Assembly: GCA_025352915.1 (NCBI GenBank)
Contig: JANXSA010000194.1
Coordinates: forward strand, 1-13,357
Length of the DNA: 13,357 nt
Direction of reading: 5' to 3'
Source of the DNA: Rhodospirillales bacterium
Lineage (GTDB): Bacteria; Pseudomonadota; Alphaproteobacteria; Acetobacterales; Acetobacteraceae
The notes under the pieces were generated by a model. The model did no database searches, had not been told where the DNA came from, and saw nothing but the letters and a program-made list of their open reading frames with translations. The position numbers and the translations under genes are program-made. Shown here one piece after another: positions 1 to 7,800 of this stretch (the stretch's first letter is position 1; each line of letters starts with the position of its first letter).

Positions 1-1948
1 CCTGGTACTGGCCCTCGACATAGGTGGGATGCACCGCCTTGCCGGCGTCCTGGATCACGGTGTAGCGCACCACCTTCGTGCCGCCGGTCTCCGGATCGAC
101 CTCGACGTCGCAGATATGGGTTGCGAAGGACACGCCGGCACCATCGGCCACCAGCTCGCTGTGTCCGGCGATCGGCCCGCCGGTCTTCGGCGCCTTGGCG
201 GCGATCTCGGCCATGGCGAGCGGGGCCAGGTTGTTGTGCTTCTCGCCCTGGGCGCGGGCCTGGCCATCCTCCCAGACAACCTCCTCGACCGGGATGTCCC
301 ACATCTTGGCGGCGCGCTCGCGCAGCGTCTTGATGGCGTTGCGCGCGGCCGAGATGGTCGCCATCGAGGAGGAGAAGGTGCCGCGGCTGCCGTCGGTCAT
401 GTCGTTGTAGCCGAGGCTGCTAGTGTCGCCGATAATGGCGTTGACCTCCTCGTAGGGGATGCCCAACTCCTCGGCCGCCACCAGCGACAGCGAGGCGCGC
501 GAGCCGCCGACATCGACCGTGCCGACCGTGAGCGACACCGTGCCGTCGGGGGCGATGTTCAGGTCGGTGCAGGTCTGGCCGCCGAAGTTGAACCAGAAGC
601 CGCAGGCAACCCCGCGTCCTTGGTTCTTGCCGAGCGGTGCGGCCATGTGCGCGTGCGCGCGCGCGGCCTGCAGCGTCGGCCCGATGCCGATCGGCCCGTA
701 GACCGGGCCATAGGACGACTTGGTGCCGGCCGAGGCGGCGTTCTGGATGCGGAAATCGAGCGGGTCGCGGCCGAGCTGCTTGGCCAGCTCGTCCATCACG
801 CTCTCCACCGCGAAGGCCGCCATCGGCGCCGAGGGGGCACGATACGCTGCCGTCTTCGGCCGGTTGACCAGCACCTCGTAGCCCACCGTCTTGACGTTCT
901 TGAGGTCGTAGCAGGCAAAGGACGTCATGGCGCCGAGCAGCGCCCAGGGCCCGGTATAGGGGCCGCAGGTGAAGCGCAGTTCGGCCGAGGCGGCGGTGAT
1001 GGTGCCATCCTTCTTCACGCCGATCTTGACGTCGATCGAGGTCGCGCTGGTCGGGCCCGAGGCGCGGAACACCTCCTCGCGCGTCATCACCAGCTTCACC
1101 GGCCAGCCTGCCTTGCGCGACAGCGCGAGCGCGACGGGCTCGGCCCAGACATGCGTCTTGCCGCCGAAGCCGCCGCCGATTTCCGAGGATGTGACGCGCA
1201 GCTTCGACACCTCGATGCCGAGCAGCTCGGCGCATTGTTGGCGGAAGACGAAATGCCCCTGGGTGCAGACCCACAGCTCGGCGGTACCGTCGGCATTCAC
1301 CTTGGCCACGCAGGCATGCGGCTCGATATAGCCCTGGTGCGCCTGCTCGGTCTTGAACGAGCGCTCCAGGACGATGTCGGCATCCTTGAAGCCGGCCTCG
1401 ACGTCGCCGTGGCCGAACTGGCTTCGGCTGGCGACGTTGGAGGGCGCGGTCGGCTTGGGCTCGACACCCTTGGTGAAGCAAGTCGCGTGCAGCAGCGGCG
1501 CCGTGGGCTTCATCGCCTCGTCGACGTCGGTCACGTGCGGCAGCACCTCGTACTCGACCTTGATGAGCGCCAGCGCCTCCTCGGCGGTCGCGTCATCGAC
1601 GGCAGCCACCGCGGCCACGGCGTGGCCGTCGTAGAACGCCCTGGTGCGCGCCATGCAGTTGTCGAGGATGTCGAACAGATCAGAGCGACCGTTGGTCAGG
1701 TCCGGCAGGTCGGCGGCGGTAATCACCGCCTTCACCCCCCGAAGTGCCGCGGCCTTGGTGGTGTCGATCGACACGATGCGCGCATGGGCGTGCGGGCTGC
1801 GCAGGATGCGCCCCACAAGCTGTCCAGGCATATTGAAGTCCGCACCATAGCGGGCGCGTCCGGTCACTTTGTCGAACCCGTCCGGCCGCAGCGGGCGTGT
1901 GCCGACGGACTTGAACGTCTGACCAGTGTACTTCGGATCGAACACCAT
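1..1948 (-). CDS. Xanthine dehydrogenase family molybdopterin-binding subunit (partial, C-terminus off left edge)
   Basis: Large catalytic subunit of a molybdenum hydroxylase, the family of xanthine dehydrogenase, aldehyde oxidase and CO dehydrogenase. These enzymes hydroxylate a substrate at a molybdopterin cofactor and normally pair with FAD and 2Fe-2S subunits or domains. About 649 codons are visible of a usual 730-800. The N-terminus carries the family opening (RPDGFDKVTGRARYGADF, near residues 20-40). The cofactor-binding loop IGGGFGGK lies near 257-264 and an AYRAP loop near 368-372. The cysteine-bearing AYRCSFR loop of true CoxL is absent, so CO dehydrogenase is unlikely. A GDTSSLGYND segment follows later. 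The catalytic glutamate near the C-terminus is outside the window. I chose the ATG at 1948 because a GGGAG ribosome site sits 7 bases upstream; an ATG at 1954 is in frame but touches that site. Partner subunits are not visible and the substrate cannot be told. Confidence 0.93.
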   Translation of the reverse strand, partial: MVFDPKYTGQTFKSVGTRPLRPDGFDKVTGRARYGADFNMPGQLVGRILRSPHAHARIVSIDTTKAAALRGVKAVITAADLPDLTNGRSDLFDILDNCMARTRAFYDGHAVAAVAAVDDATAEEALALIKVEYEVLPHVTDVDEAMKPTAPLLHATCFTKGVEPKPTAPSNVASRSQFGHGDVEAGFKDADIVLERSFKTEQAHQGYIEPHACVAKVNADGTAELWVCTQGHFVFRQQCAELLGIEVSKLRVTSSEIGGGFGGKTHVWAEPVALALSRKAGWPVKLVMTREEVFRASGPTSATSIDVKIGVKKDGTITAASAELRFTCGPYTGPWALLGAMTSFACYDLKNVKTVGYEVLVNRPKTAAYRAPSAPMAAFAVESVMDELAKQLGRDPLDFRIQNAASAGTKSSYGPVYGPIGIGPTLQAARAHAHMAAPLGKNQGRGVACGFWFNFGGQTCTDLNIAPDGTVSLTVGTVDVGGSRASLSLVAAEELGIPYEEVNAIIGDTSSLGYNDMTDGSRGTFSSSMATISAARNAIKTLRERAAKMWDIPVEEVVWEDGQARAQGEKHNNLAPLAMAEIAAKAPKTGGPIAGHSELVADGAGVSFATHICDVEVDPETGGTKVVRYTVIQDAGKAVHPTYVEGQYQ

Positions 1949-2152
1949 GGTCATGCTCCCTTGCTGCGGAGCGCAGAATGGGCTGGCACGGACCAGACGA
2001 CAAGCCGACCGTGCAGCGAGGCACAACGACCCGCGGTAGCCTCGTGTCCCCGGCCCGCCACCCGCTCGAACTGACCTTCGCGGACTGTCGCTCCCAACCC
2101 TTCGACCGGGGGTGGGGGTTCAAGTACGGCACCCCGGAAAAATTCTTGTGCA

Positions 2153-2382
2153 GAATTGGTCGCATTCAACGACGCAGTGCGTGGTCGCGCTGCGTCAGAG
2201 TCGGCCAAGCGGCGGCGGAGTTCTCGGTTCAGTTCGGGCCGCTGCTGCGTGTGCTGGCCGAGGTTGGGGAGACGACGAGAGCACGGGTGCAGGTGGCGAT
2301 CAACGATGCATATCTCACCATGAGGTTCGGGGCGTGGCTGGTTCTGTCGGGTGGGTTCCGGGTGGCGTGCGCGACTGCGTAA
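2153..2382 (+). pseudogene. Possible decayed or frameshifted coding remnant
   Basis: Two adjacent frames read like one protein if joined near 2210. The first gives ELVAFNDAVRGRAASESAK from 2153. The second continues as AAAEFSVQFGPLLRVLAEVG and on to a TAA at 2380-2382. Third positions in the second part are strongly G/C, as in real genes here, and the residue mix is protein-like. No convincing start codon or ribosome site precedes it, and I recognise no family. It could be a gene fragment with a frameshift in the CGGCGGCGG run, or chance in GC-rich DNA. Confidence 0.22.
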
Positions 2383-2516
2383 GGGGTACCATGACGGTGA
2401 TGTGGTCCCCTACCGCTAGACAATGATGCCGTGGGGAGAAATGCTGTGATTGGCCGTTCCTATGGCTGGGTGGTGGCGTCCGCCGGCATCGTGATCACCT
2501 GTGAGGGCATGGGCCG

Positions 2517-2522
2517 TATGAT
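2517..2522 (+). promoter_or_regulatory. Weak -10-like hexamer before the flavo-dehydrogenase operon
   Basis: TATGAT matches the sigma-70 -10 consensus at 5 of 6 positions and lies 21 bases before the ATG at 2544. No recognisable -35 sits 16-18 bases upstream. The palindrome GTGATCAC at 2491-2498 lies just before it and could be an operator, but nothing else supports this. Confidence 0.22.
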
Positions 2523-2543
2523 GGCGTTCAGAGGGGATGCGGC

Positions 2544-3008
2544 ATGACCGATGACGGGGCGATGCTGGAGGGGTTTCTCGACACGCTGTTGCCGGGCGAC
2601 GATGTGTTCCCGGCAGCCATGGCGAGCGGCATGGTGTTGTTGGCGCGGGCACGCCTTGCGGGGCTGGAAGGACGTCTGAACGCGGCGTTGGTGGCACATG
2701 GCTGGGGCGGCGGCACGCCAGAGGTGGTTGTTGCCGCGGTCGAGGCTGCCGAGCCTGACCTGTTCGACGCCGTGCGGAAGGTGGCCTATCTCACCTATTA
2801 CGAGCAGCCAGCGGTTGTTGCGGCGATCCGGGCGCTCGGCTTCGCTTATAACGACACCCCGCTGCCCGAGGGCTATCCAGCGGAGCGCTTCGATCCCGCA
2901 ACGGACATGCCGCGCCATGGCCGCGGCGATTGGGTTGCCACCAGCGCGGTGGCGCGGGTTGACCTGTCGCGTGTCGACTTGCCCGGAATTGCGGAGAACC
3001 GATCATGA
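2544..3008 (+). CDS. Gluconate 2-dehydrogenase subunit 3-like small protein
   Basis: A 154-residue protein directly upstream of, and overlapping, a GMC oxidoreductase. Its features fit the small subunit (subunit 3) that accompanies bacterial flavo-dehydrogenases such as gluconate 2-dehydrogenase, where it helps fold, assemble or export the large subunit. These are an N-terminal FLDTLLPGDDVFP stretch at 11-23, an YLTYYEQPAVVAAIRALGF segment at 82-100, and an aromatic/proline C-terminal part with YNDTPLPEGYP. Unlike many members it has no Tat signal or leading hydrophobic segment, so the pair may stay in the cytoplasm. A GAGGGG ribosome site lies about 9 bases before the ATG. The stop overlaps the next start (ATGA), which implies translational coupling. 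The family call rests on pattern similarity plus the neighbour. Confidence 0.72.
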   Translation: MTDDGAMLEGFLDTLLPGDDVFPAAMASGMVLLARARLAGLEGRLNAALVAHGWGGGTPEVVVAAVEAAEPDLFDAVRKVAYLTYYEQPAVVAAIRALGFAYNDTPLPEGYPAERFDPATDMPRHGRGDWVATSAVARVDLSRVDLPGIAENRS

Positions 3009-4645
3009 GCGCGCCCGATCATGCCGACATATTGGTGATCGGCGCCGGCGCCAGTGGGGCGATTATCAGCCTGGTGCTGGCGGAGCGCGGGCTGAACGTG
3101 GTGTGTCTGGACCAAGGCGGCTGGACCGCGCCGGCCGAGCATCCGCACTACGCGCAGGATTTCCAGTGGCAGCGCCAGAAAGAATGGAACCCCGAGCCCA
3201 GCGAGCGCCGGGCAGCGGCCGACTATCCCGTGCAGTCCAGCCAATCGCACCCGCTGATGTGGAACGGGGTGGGCGGATCCACCAACATATTTGGCGCGTT
3301 GTGGCCGCGTTTCCGCCCGTCGGATTTCCGCAAGGGGGTGGAGCACGGCCTGGCGCCGGACTGGCCGCTGACCTATGAGGACCTCGCCCCGTTCTATGAC
3401 GCCAGCGACCGGCTGGTCGGGGTCAGCGGCCTGGCCGGCGATGCGGCGATGCCGCCAAAGCCGGCCTATCCCTGTGGACCATTGCCGGCGCGGGCCAGCG
3501 GGCGGGCGATCGCCGGCGGGTTCGAGCGGCTCGGTTGGCATTGGTGGCCGATGCCGGCGGCCATCATCTCGGAGAACTATGAGGGTCGGCCAGGCTGCAA
3601 TGGCTGCGGCAATTGCGGGTCGGGCTGTCCGCGGGGATCGATGGCCAAGATGTCGCTGTCGGTCTGGCCGCGCGCGCTGGCGGCCGGGGTGGATCTGCGG
3701 GCGGGGGCCCGGGTGGAGCGGATCGAGACCGGGGCCGATGGGCGGGCCACTGGCGCTGTCTACATCGACCGCACCGGCACGCGCCGGCATCAGGGCGCTG
3801 ATGTCGTGGTGCTGGCGGGCAATGGCGTGGGCAGTCCGCGGCTGTTGCTGATGTCGCACTCCGCCCGATTTTCGCGTGGGCTGGCCAATGGCAGCGATGC
3901 CGTCGGGCGCTATCTGATGCATCACACGCTGGTGGGGGCCACCATCTGGGTGGAGCCCCGCATCGACGGGCATATGGGCAATACCGGCGCGGTGATCAGC
4001 TGCGAGTTCGCCGAGACCGACGTGTCGCGCGGCTTCGTCAACGGTTTCAACTTCAACGTGGCCCGCGGCGGCGCGGCCGGGGTCAGCACGGTCGGCGCGC
4101 ATTCCGGCCAGGCGGCCCCTTGGGGTGGGGCGCATCACGCCTGGTTCCGCCGCCATTTCGGCCACGCCTTCAACGCCTTTGCCATCGGCGATGACATTCC
4201 CCAGGCCAGCAATCGGATCACCCTGTCCACCAGCGAGCGGGACGGCGACGGGTTGCCGGCAGCGTCGCTGCATTACGTGCCGCACGAGAACGACTGGAAG
4301 ATGATGGCCTATGGCGCCGATCGGTTGCGCGACCTTGCCAAATCCGTGGGCGCGTTCGATTTCGCGTTGAACGATTATCGCGATGCCGACGGCACCTATC
4401 GCACCCCGGCCTGGCACCTGTTGGGCACCTGCCGAATGGGCAGCGATCCCGCGAGCTCAGTGACGAACAAGTGGCACCAAACGTGGGAGGTGGCGAACCT
4501 GTTCGTGGTCGATGGCAGCAGCTTTCCTACGGGCGGCGTGGTCAACCCGACCAGCACGGTGTGCGCGCTGGCACTGCGGGCGGCGACCAACATCGCCGAT
4601 TGCTTTGCCGAACTGCGTCGGGCGACGCGGTCACTGGCGGCGTAA
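3005..4645 (+). CDS. GMC family oxidoreductase (FAD-dependent alcohol/sugar dehydrogenase)
   Basis: A 546-residue flavoprotein of the glucose-methanol-choline family, which oxidises alcohol or sugar hydroxyls using FAD. The N-terminal FAD-binding fold shows VIGAGASGA at 11-19, ending in an acidic LDQGG strand. The second GMC signature is NGVGGSTNIFGALWPRF at 87-103. The C-terminal active-site region has WHLLGTCRMG with H471 and VNPTSTVCALALRA with N514, the usual His/Asn pair. A cysteine cluster, C198-x2-C201-x2-C204-x3-C208, may bind an iron-sulfur cluster, as known for fructose and FAD-glucose dehydrogenase large subunits. It starts at the ATGA overlap with the subunit 3-like gene, so the two probably form a complex. 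No cytochrome c gene follows, so the electron acceptor is unknown. The substrate cannot be assigned. Confidence 0.9.
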   Translation: MSAPDHADILVIGAGASGAIISLVLAERGLNVVCLDQGGWTAPAEHPHYAQDFQWQRQKEWNPEPSERRAAADYPVQSSQSHPLMWNGVGGSTNIFGALWPRFRPSDFRKGVEHGLAPDWPLTYEDLAPFYDASDRLVGVSGLAGDAAMPPKPAYPCGPLPARASGRAIAGGFERLGWHWWPMPAAIISENYEGRPGCNGCGNCGSGCPRGSMAKMSLSVWPRALAAGVDLRAGARVERIETGADGRATGAVYIDRTGTRRHQGADVVVLAGNGVGSPRLLLMSHSARFSRGLANGSDAVGRYLMHHTLVGATIWVEPRIDGHMGNTGAVISCEFAETDVSRGFVNGFNFNVARGGAAGVSTVGAHSGQAAPWGGAHHAWFRRHFGHAFNAFAIGDDIPQASNRITLSTSERDGDGLPAASLHYVPHENDWKMMAYGADRLRDLAKSVGAFDFALNDYRDADGTYRTPAWHLLGTCRMGSDPASSVTNKWHQTWEVANLFVVDGSSFPTGGVVNPTSTVCALALRAATNIADCFAELRRATRSLAA

Positions 4646-4656
4646 GAATGACCTTT

Positions 4657-4670
4657 GCCGCTGAAGCGGC
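4657..4670 (+). terminator. Small hairpin after the GMC gene
   Basis: GCCGC-TGAA-GCGGC forms a 5-bp all-G/C stem with a tetraloop, 12 bases after the GMC stop codon. No T-run follows, so intrinsic termination is doubtful. It is the only hairpin I see between the metabolic operon and the defence island. Confidence 0.2.
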
Positions 4671-4697
4671 CACGGCGATCGCAATCTGTTGTTTCGG

Positions 4698-4703
4698 TAT
4701 GAT
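4698..4703 (+). promoter_or_regulatory. Candidate -10 element for hsdR
   Basis: TATGAT, a 5 of 6 match to the -10 consensus, lies in the 112-base gap before hsdR and 54 bases upstream of its ATG. The region is locally A/T-rich (CAATCTGTTGTTTCGG precedes it). No good -35 lies 16-18 bases upstream. The 8-base palindrome GCGATCGC at 4675-4682 covers where the -35 would be and might be a regulator site. Evidence is weak, but a promoter is expected here. Confidence 0.3.
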
Positions 4704-4757
4704 AGCGGCTAGCCTCAGCGGCATTGGCCGCGGTCCCACACGGCCGAGCGGAGCGAG

Positions 4758-7211
4758 ATGGACAAGAAGAGCCTCAGCGAGCGGGACATCTGCACCCAGT
4801 TCATCACGCCGGCCGTTGTGGGCGCGGGGTGGGATCTGGCGCTGCAGGTGCGCGAGGAGGTTGGCTTCACCAAGGGCCGCATCATCGTTCGCGGTCGGCT
4901 GGTCACGAGAGGGCAGCCGAAGCGGGCCGACTATGTCCTCTACTTCAAGCCGAACATCCCGCTTGCCCTGATCGAGGCCAAGGACAACGCCCACAGTGTA
5001 GGCGCCGGGATGCAGCAGGCGCTCAGCTATGCCGCCACGCTCGACATTCCCTTCGTCTTCTCGTCAAACGGCGACGGCTTCGTCTTCCACGACCGGACAG
5101 GGCAGGCGGCCCAGACCGAGGAGACACTGGCGCTCGACGCTTTTCCGTCGCCCGCGGCGCTGTGGGCGCGCTATCGAGCCTGGAAGGGGCTCACGCCGGA
5201 AGCGGAGCAGGTGGTGCTACAGGACTACTACGACGACGGCTCCGGCAAGGCGCCGCGCTACTACCAGGTGAATGCGGTGAACGCCGCCATCGAGGCGATC
5301 GCCAAGGGGCAGGACCGGGTGCTGCTGGTCATGGCCACCGGTACTGGCAAGACTTACACCGCTTTCCAGATCATCTGGCGGCTGTGGAAGGCCGGGCGCA
5401 AGAAACGCATTCTGTTCCTGGCCGACCGCAACATCCTGATCGACCAGACCATGGTGAACGATTTTCGTCCGTTCGGCGGCGCCATGGCCAAGCTCAGCAC
5501 CCAGGCTAAAACCATCGAGCGGGCTGATGGGACGACCGAGACGATCACCACGGCGCTCGACAGCAAGCGGCGCATCAATGCCGCTTACGAGGTCTATCTC
5601 GGCCTGTACCAAGCCATCACCGGCCCCGACGAGCGGCAGAAGCTCTACCGCGAGTTCTCGCCGGGCTTCTTCGACCTGATCGTGATCGACGAGTGCCACC
5701 GCGGCAGCGCGGCCGACGACGCCGCCTGGCGCGAGATCCTCGACTACTTCTCCGCCGCCACCCAGATCGGCCTCACCGCCACGCCGAAGGAGACGCAATA
5801 CGTCTCCAACATCAACTACTTCGGCCCTCCGGTGTACTCCTACTCCCTGCGCGAGGGCATCCGCGACGGCTTTCTGGCGCCCTACAAGGTCATCAAGGTC
5901 CATATCGACCGCGACGTGGCCGGCTACCGTCCGGAGCAAGGGACCGTGGACCGCGACGGCAACGTAGTCGAAGATCGCATCTACAACACCAAGGATTTCG
6001 ACCGCACGCTGGTGCTGGACGACCGCACAAAGCTGGTCGCGCGCAAGGTGTCGGACTTCCTGAAGGAAAGCGGCGACCGGTTCCAGAAAACCATCGTCTT
6101 TTGCGTCGACGAGGAGCATGCCGACCGCATGCGCCAGGCGTTGATCAACGAGAACGCCGACCTGTGCGCCGCCAACCACCGCTATGTCATGCGCATCACC
6201 GGCAGTGACATGGCCGGCCAAGCCGAACTCGGCAACTTCATCGACCCGGAGGCGAGCCACCCGGTCATCGTCACCACCTCGCGCCTGCTCTCCACCGGCG
6301 TCGATGCGCAGACCTGCCGGCTGATCGTGCTCGACCGCGCCGTGGGCTCGATGACCGAGTTCAAGCAGATCGTCGGCCGCGGCACCCGCGTGCATGAGGA
6401 TACCCGCAAATTCTACTTCAACCTGATGGATTTTCGTGGTGCCACCAACCACTTCGCCGACCCCACCTTTGACGGCGAGCCGGTGCAGATCTACGAGCCC
6501 GGCGCCGACGATCCGATCGTTCCGCCGGATGACGTGCCTCCGGGCGCCGCCGACGACGACCCGATCCCGCCAGAACCCGGCCCCGACGAAGTGGTCGTGG
6601 ACGGCCAGCCGCCTGACATCGCGCTGCGGCCCAGTGGCGAGCGCCAGCGCAAGGTCTATGTCGATGGCGTTTCGGCCACGATCGTTGCCGAGCGGGTGGA
6701 GTATCTCGACGAAGCCGGCCGCCTCGTCACCGAAAGCCTGCGCGACTTCACCCGCAAGGCGCTGCGCAGCCGCTTCGCCAGCCTCGACGACTTCCTGCGG
6801 CGCTGGAAGGGCGCGGAGCGCAAGCAGGCGGTGCTCGACGAACTTGCCGCCGGTGGCCTGCCGCTGGACCAGGTCGCGGCGGAGTTGAACCGCGATCTCG
6901 ATCCGTTCGACCTTGTTTGCCACATCGCCTTTGATCGCCCACCCCTCACGCGCCGCGAGCGGGTGGACAACGTCCGAAAACGCGATGCTTTCACGCGCTA
7001 CGGCGATCAGGCGCGCGCTGTGCTGGAGGCGCTGCTCATCAAGTATGCCGATGAAGGCGTGCTCAATCTCGACGACACCAACGTCTTGCGCATTGCCCCC
7101 TTCACCGCACTGGGCACGCCGGTGCAGCTTGTGCGCGCCTTTGGGGGAAAGGAGGGCTTCGAGCGCGCAGTGCGCGATCTGCAAACGGTTCTTTATGAGG
7201 ATGTTGGCTGA
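4758..7211 (+). CDS. hsdR: Type I restriction enzyme endonuclease/translocase subunit HsdR (EcoEI-like)
   Basis: The 817-residue motor and nuclease subunit of a type I restriction-modification system. It pulls DNA past the bound complex with ATP and cuts at a distance. The N-terminal nuclease shows ADYVLYF...LIEAK, with D58, E73 and K75 forming a PD-(D/E)XK site. The superfamily 2 helicase follows: Walker A ATGTGKT at 193-199, DECH at 311-314, LTATP at 339-343 and motif VI QIVGRGTR near 537-544. A Pro/Asp-rich linker near 578-615 leads to a C-terminal domain that binds the methylase in the EcoEI-type family. Length fits that group and all key residues are present, so it looks intact. A purine-rich GGAGCGAG precedes the ATG. 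The stop overlaps the next start by one base (TGATG), which indicates coupled translation. Confidence 0.96.
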   Translation: MDKKSLSERDICTQFITPAVVGAGWDLALQVREEVGFTKGRIIVRGRLVTRGQPKRADYVLYFKPNIPLALIEAKDNAHSVGAGMQQALSYAATLDIPFVFSSNGDGFVFHDRTGQAAQTEETLALDAFPSPAALWARYRAWKGLTPEAEQVVLQDYYDDGSGKAPRYYQVNAVNAAIEAIAKGQDRVLLVMATGTGKTYTAFQIIWRLWKAGRKKRILFLADRNILIDQTMVNDFRPFGGAMAKLSTQAKTIERADGTTETITTALDSKRRINAAYEVYLGLYQAITGPDERQKLYREFSPGFFDLIVIDECHRGSAADDAAWREILDYFSAATQIGLTATPKETQYVSNINYFGPPVYSYSLREGIRDGFLAPYKVIKVHIDRDVAGYRPEQGTVDRDGNVVEDRIYNTKDFDRTLVLDDRTKLVARKVSDFLKESGDRFQKTIVFCVDEEHADRMRQALINENADLCAANHRYVMRITGSDMAGQAELGNFIDPEASHPVIVTTSRLLSTGVDAQTCRLIVLDRAVGSMTEFKQIVGRGTRVHEDTRKFYFNLMDFRGATNHFADPTFDGEPVQIYEPGADDPIVPPDDVPPGAADDDPIPPEPGPDEVVVDGQPPDIALRPSGERQRKVYVDGVSATIVAERVEYLDEAGRLVTESLRDFTRKALRSRFASLDDFLRRWKGAERKQAVLDELAAGGLPLDQVAAELNRDLDPFDLVCHIAFDRPPLTRRERVDNVRKRDAFTRYGDQARAVLEALLIKYADEGVLNLDDTNVLRIAPFTALGTPVQLVRAFGGKEGFERAVRDLQTVLYEDVG

Positions 7212-7798
7212 TGCCCGTGACGATGATCGACGGCTGCCTTGCCATAGTGCACCTGGAACTGCGGCCGGAAGAAATACTTTCACTGCTCGAACGCCATGCC
7301 TGCAAATTTGCTGGCGCACCGAAGCTTGAAGAATGTGGACGGCGTCTCATCGCAGCCGATTTCCCCGGCGAGGCTTCGGCAGCGTTCGTCATGGCTGTGT
7401 GCAAATGGGGCAACGGGCAACGTAACGCTGACCGTGTCATTGAGTTAAACGAGGAGCGCGAGATATCGCAGGCTCTTCGCGAAGGGCTGGCAATGGCAAT
7501 GGATGGTCAGGTTTCGGCAGGCATTGAACGCATTGGGTGTTTGAAGAGGCTCGGGCAGTCGTTTGCATCGAAACAACTACGGTTCCTCGCCCCCGATCGC
7601 GCGGTGATCCTCGATTCTGTGATCCGTAGCAGGATTGGATACACGGAGACCAAGGCAGGCTACGATCAGTTCCTTGGAGAGGTAACTGAGCTCCTGCGAA
7701 AAGTTCGAGGTTCAGTATTGCTGGCCGCTGATTTCCGGCACGGACTGAGGGTGTGCGATATCGAAGCCGCGATCTACGCAAAGCTTCAGGGCTACTGA
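7211..7798 (+). CDS. Uncharacterised 195-aa protein with a DNA glycosylase-like helix-hairpin-helix signature
   Basis: Not a standard type I component, yet fused tightly into the operon: its ATG overlaps the hsdR stop by one base and its stop lies 2 bases before hsdM. Near residues 107-140 it reads RIGCLKRLGQSFASKQLRFL, then APDRAVILDSVIRSRIG. This resembles the hairpin plus conserved aspartate (here D135, in ILDSV) of HhH-GPD/OGG-fold DNA glycosylases, where the pattern is L-P-G-V-G-x-x-A-S/N then V-x-D-x-N/H-V. A CKWGNGQRN segment at 64-72 and YDQFL at 151-155 also recall OGG-fold proteins I remember from bacterial genomes. The hairpin glycines are only partly kept, so activity is uncertain; it may only bind DNA. 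Base composition is clearly lower in GC than hsdR or hsdM (33 of 60 at 7441-7500 against 45 of 60 at 8341-8400), pointing to separate acquisition. Confidence 0.85.
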   Translation: MPVTMIDGCLAIVHLELRPEEILSLLERHACKFAGAPKLEECGRRLIAADFPGEASAAFVMAVCKWGNGQRNADRVIELNEEREISQALREGLAMAMDGQVSAGIERIGCLKRLGQSFASKQLRFLAPDRAVILDSVIRSRIGYTETKAGYDQFLGEVTELLRKVRGSVLLAADFRHGLRVCDIEAAIYAKLQGY

Positions 7799-7800
7799 GC

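Larger units (their letters stand above)
1949..2543. other. Divergent intergenic spacer
   Basis: About 595 bases between the start of the minus-strand molybdenum hydroxylase and the plus-strand flavo-dehydrogenase pair. It must hold the promoters of both units, but I see no strong -35/-10 pair for either. Visible structures are a small hairpin CTGCG-GAG-CGCAG at 1964-1976 next to the hydroxylase ribosome site, and an imperfect G/C-rich inverted repeat at 2106-2137 followed by an A-run. There is also an 8-base palindrome GTGATCAC at 2491-2498, and a stretch from about 2153 to 2382 that looks like disrupted coding sequence. No tRNA, IS end or CRISPR repeat is seen. Confidence 0.6.

Noticed and set aside
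29..2074. 681-aa open frame on the plus strand
   Set aside because: It is antisense to the molybdenum hydroxylase gene, whose cofactor motifs are clear. The product is low-complexity Arg/Gly/Ala/His with no family features, as expected for a shadow frame in GC-rich DNA.
2106..2137. GGTTCAAG within a G/C inverted repeat, suggesting a tRNA T-arm or a terminator
   Set aside because: No acceptor, D or anticodon arms can be folded around it, and the hairpin is followed by A rather than T on the plus strand and lacks a downstream T-run on the minus strand.
2141..2169. Minus-strand TTGAAT-17-AGAATT as a promoter for the molybdenum hydroxylase
   Set aside because: Spacing is right, but the -10 matches only 2 of 6 positions and lies about 190 bases upstream of the start.
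1951..2208. 85-aa minus-strand frame ending at the start of the molybdenum hydroxylase
   Set aside because: The stop overlaps the next ATG in an operon-like way, but the product has no recognisable features and a Pro/Arg/Gly-rich chance-like composition, and no ribosome site was evident.
2873..4417. 514-aa open frame on the minus strand
   Set aside because: Antisense to the GMC oxidoreductase, whose FAD and active-site motifs are plain.
5217..7319. 700-aa open frame on the minus strand
   Set aside because: Antisense to hsdR, which has a complete set of helicase and nuclease motifs.
7753..7800. Upstream extension of hsdM to an ATG at 7753
   Set aside because: It overlaps the end of the 195-aa gene, and the added residues are not part of the normal HsdM N-terminus; ATG 7801 fits both spacing and family.
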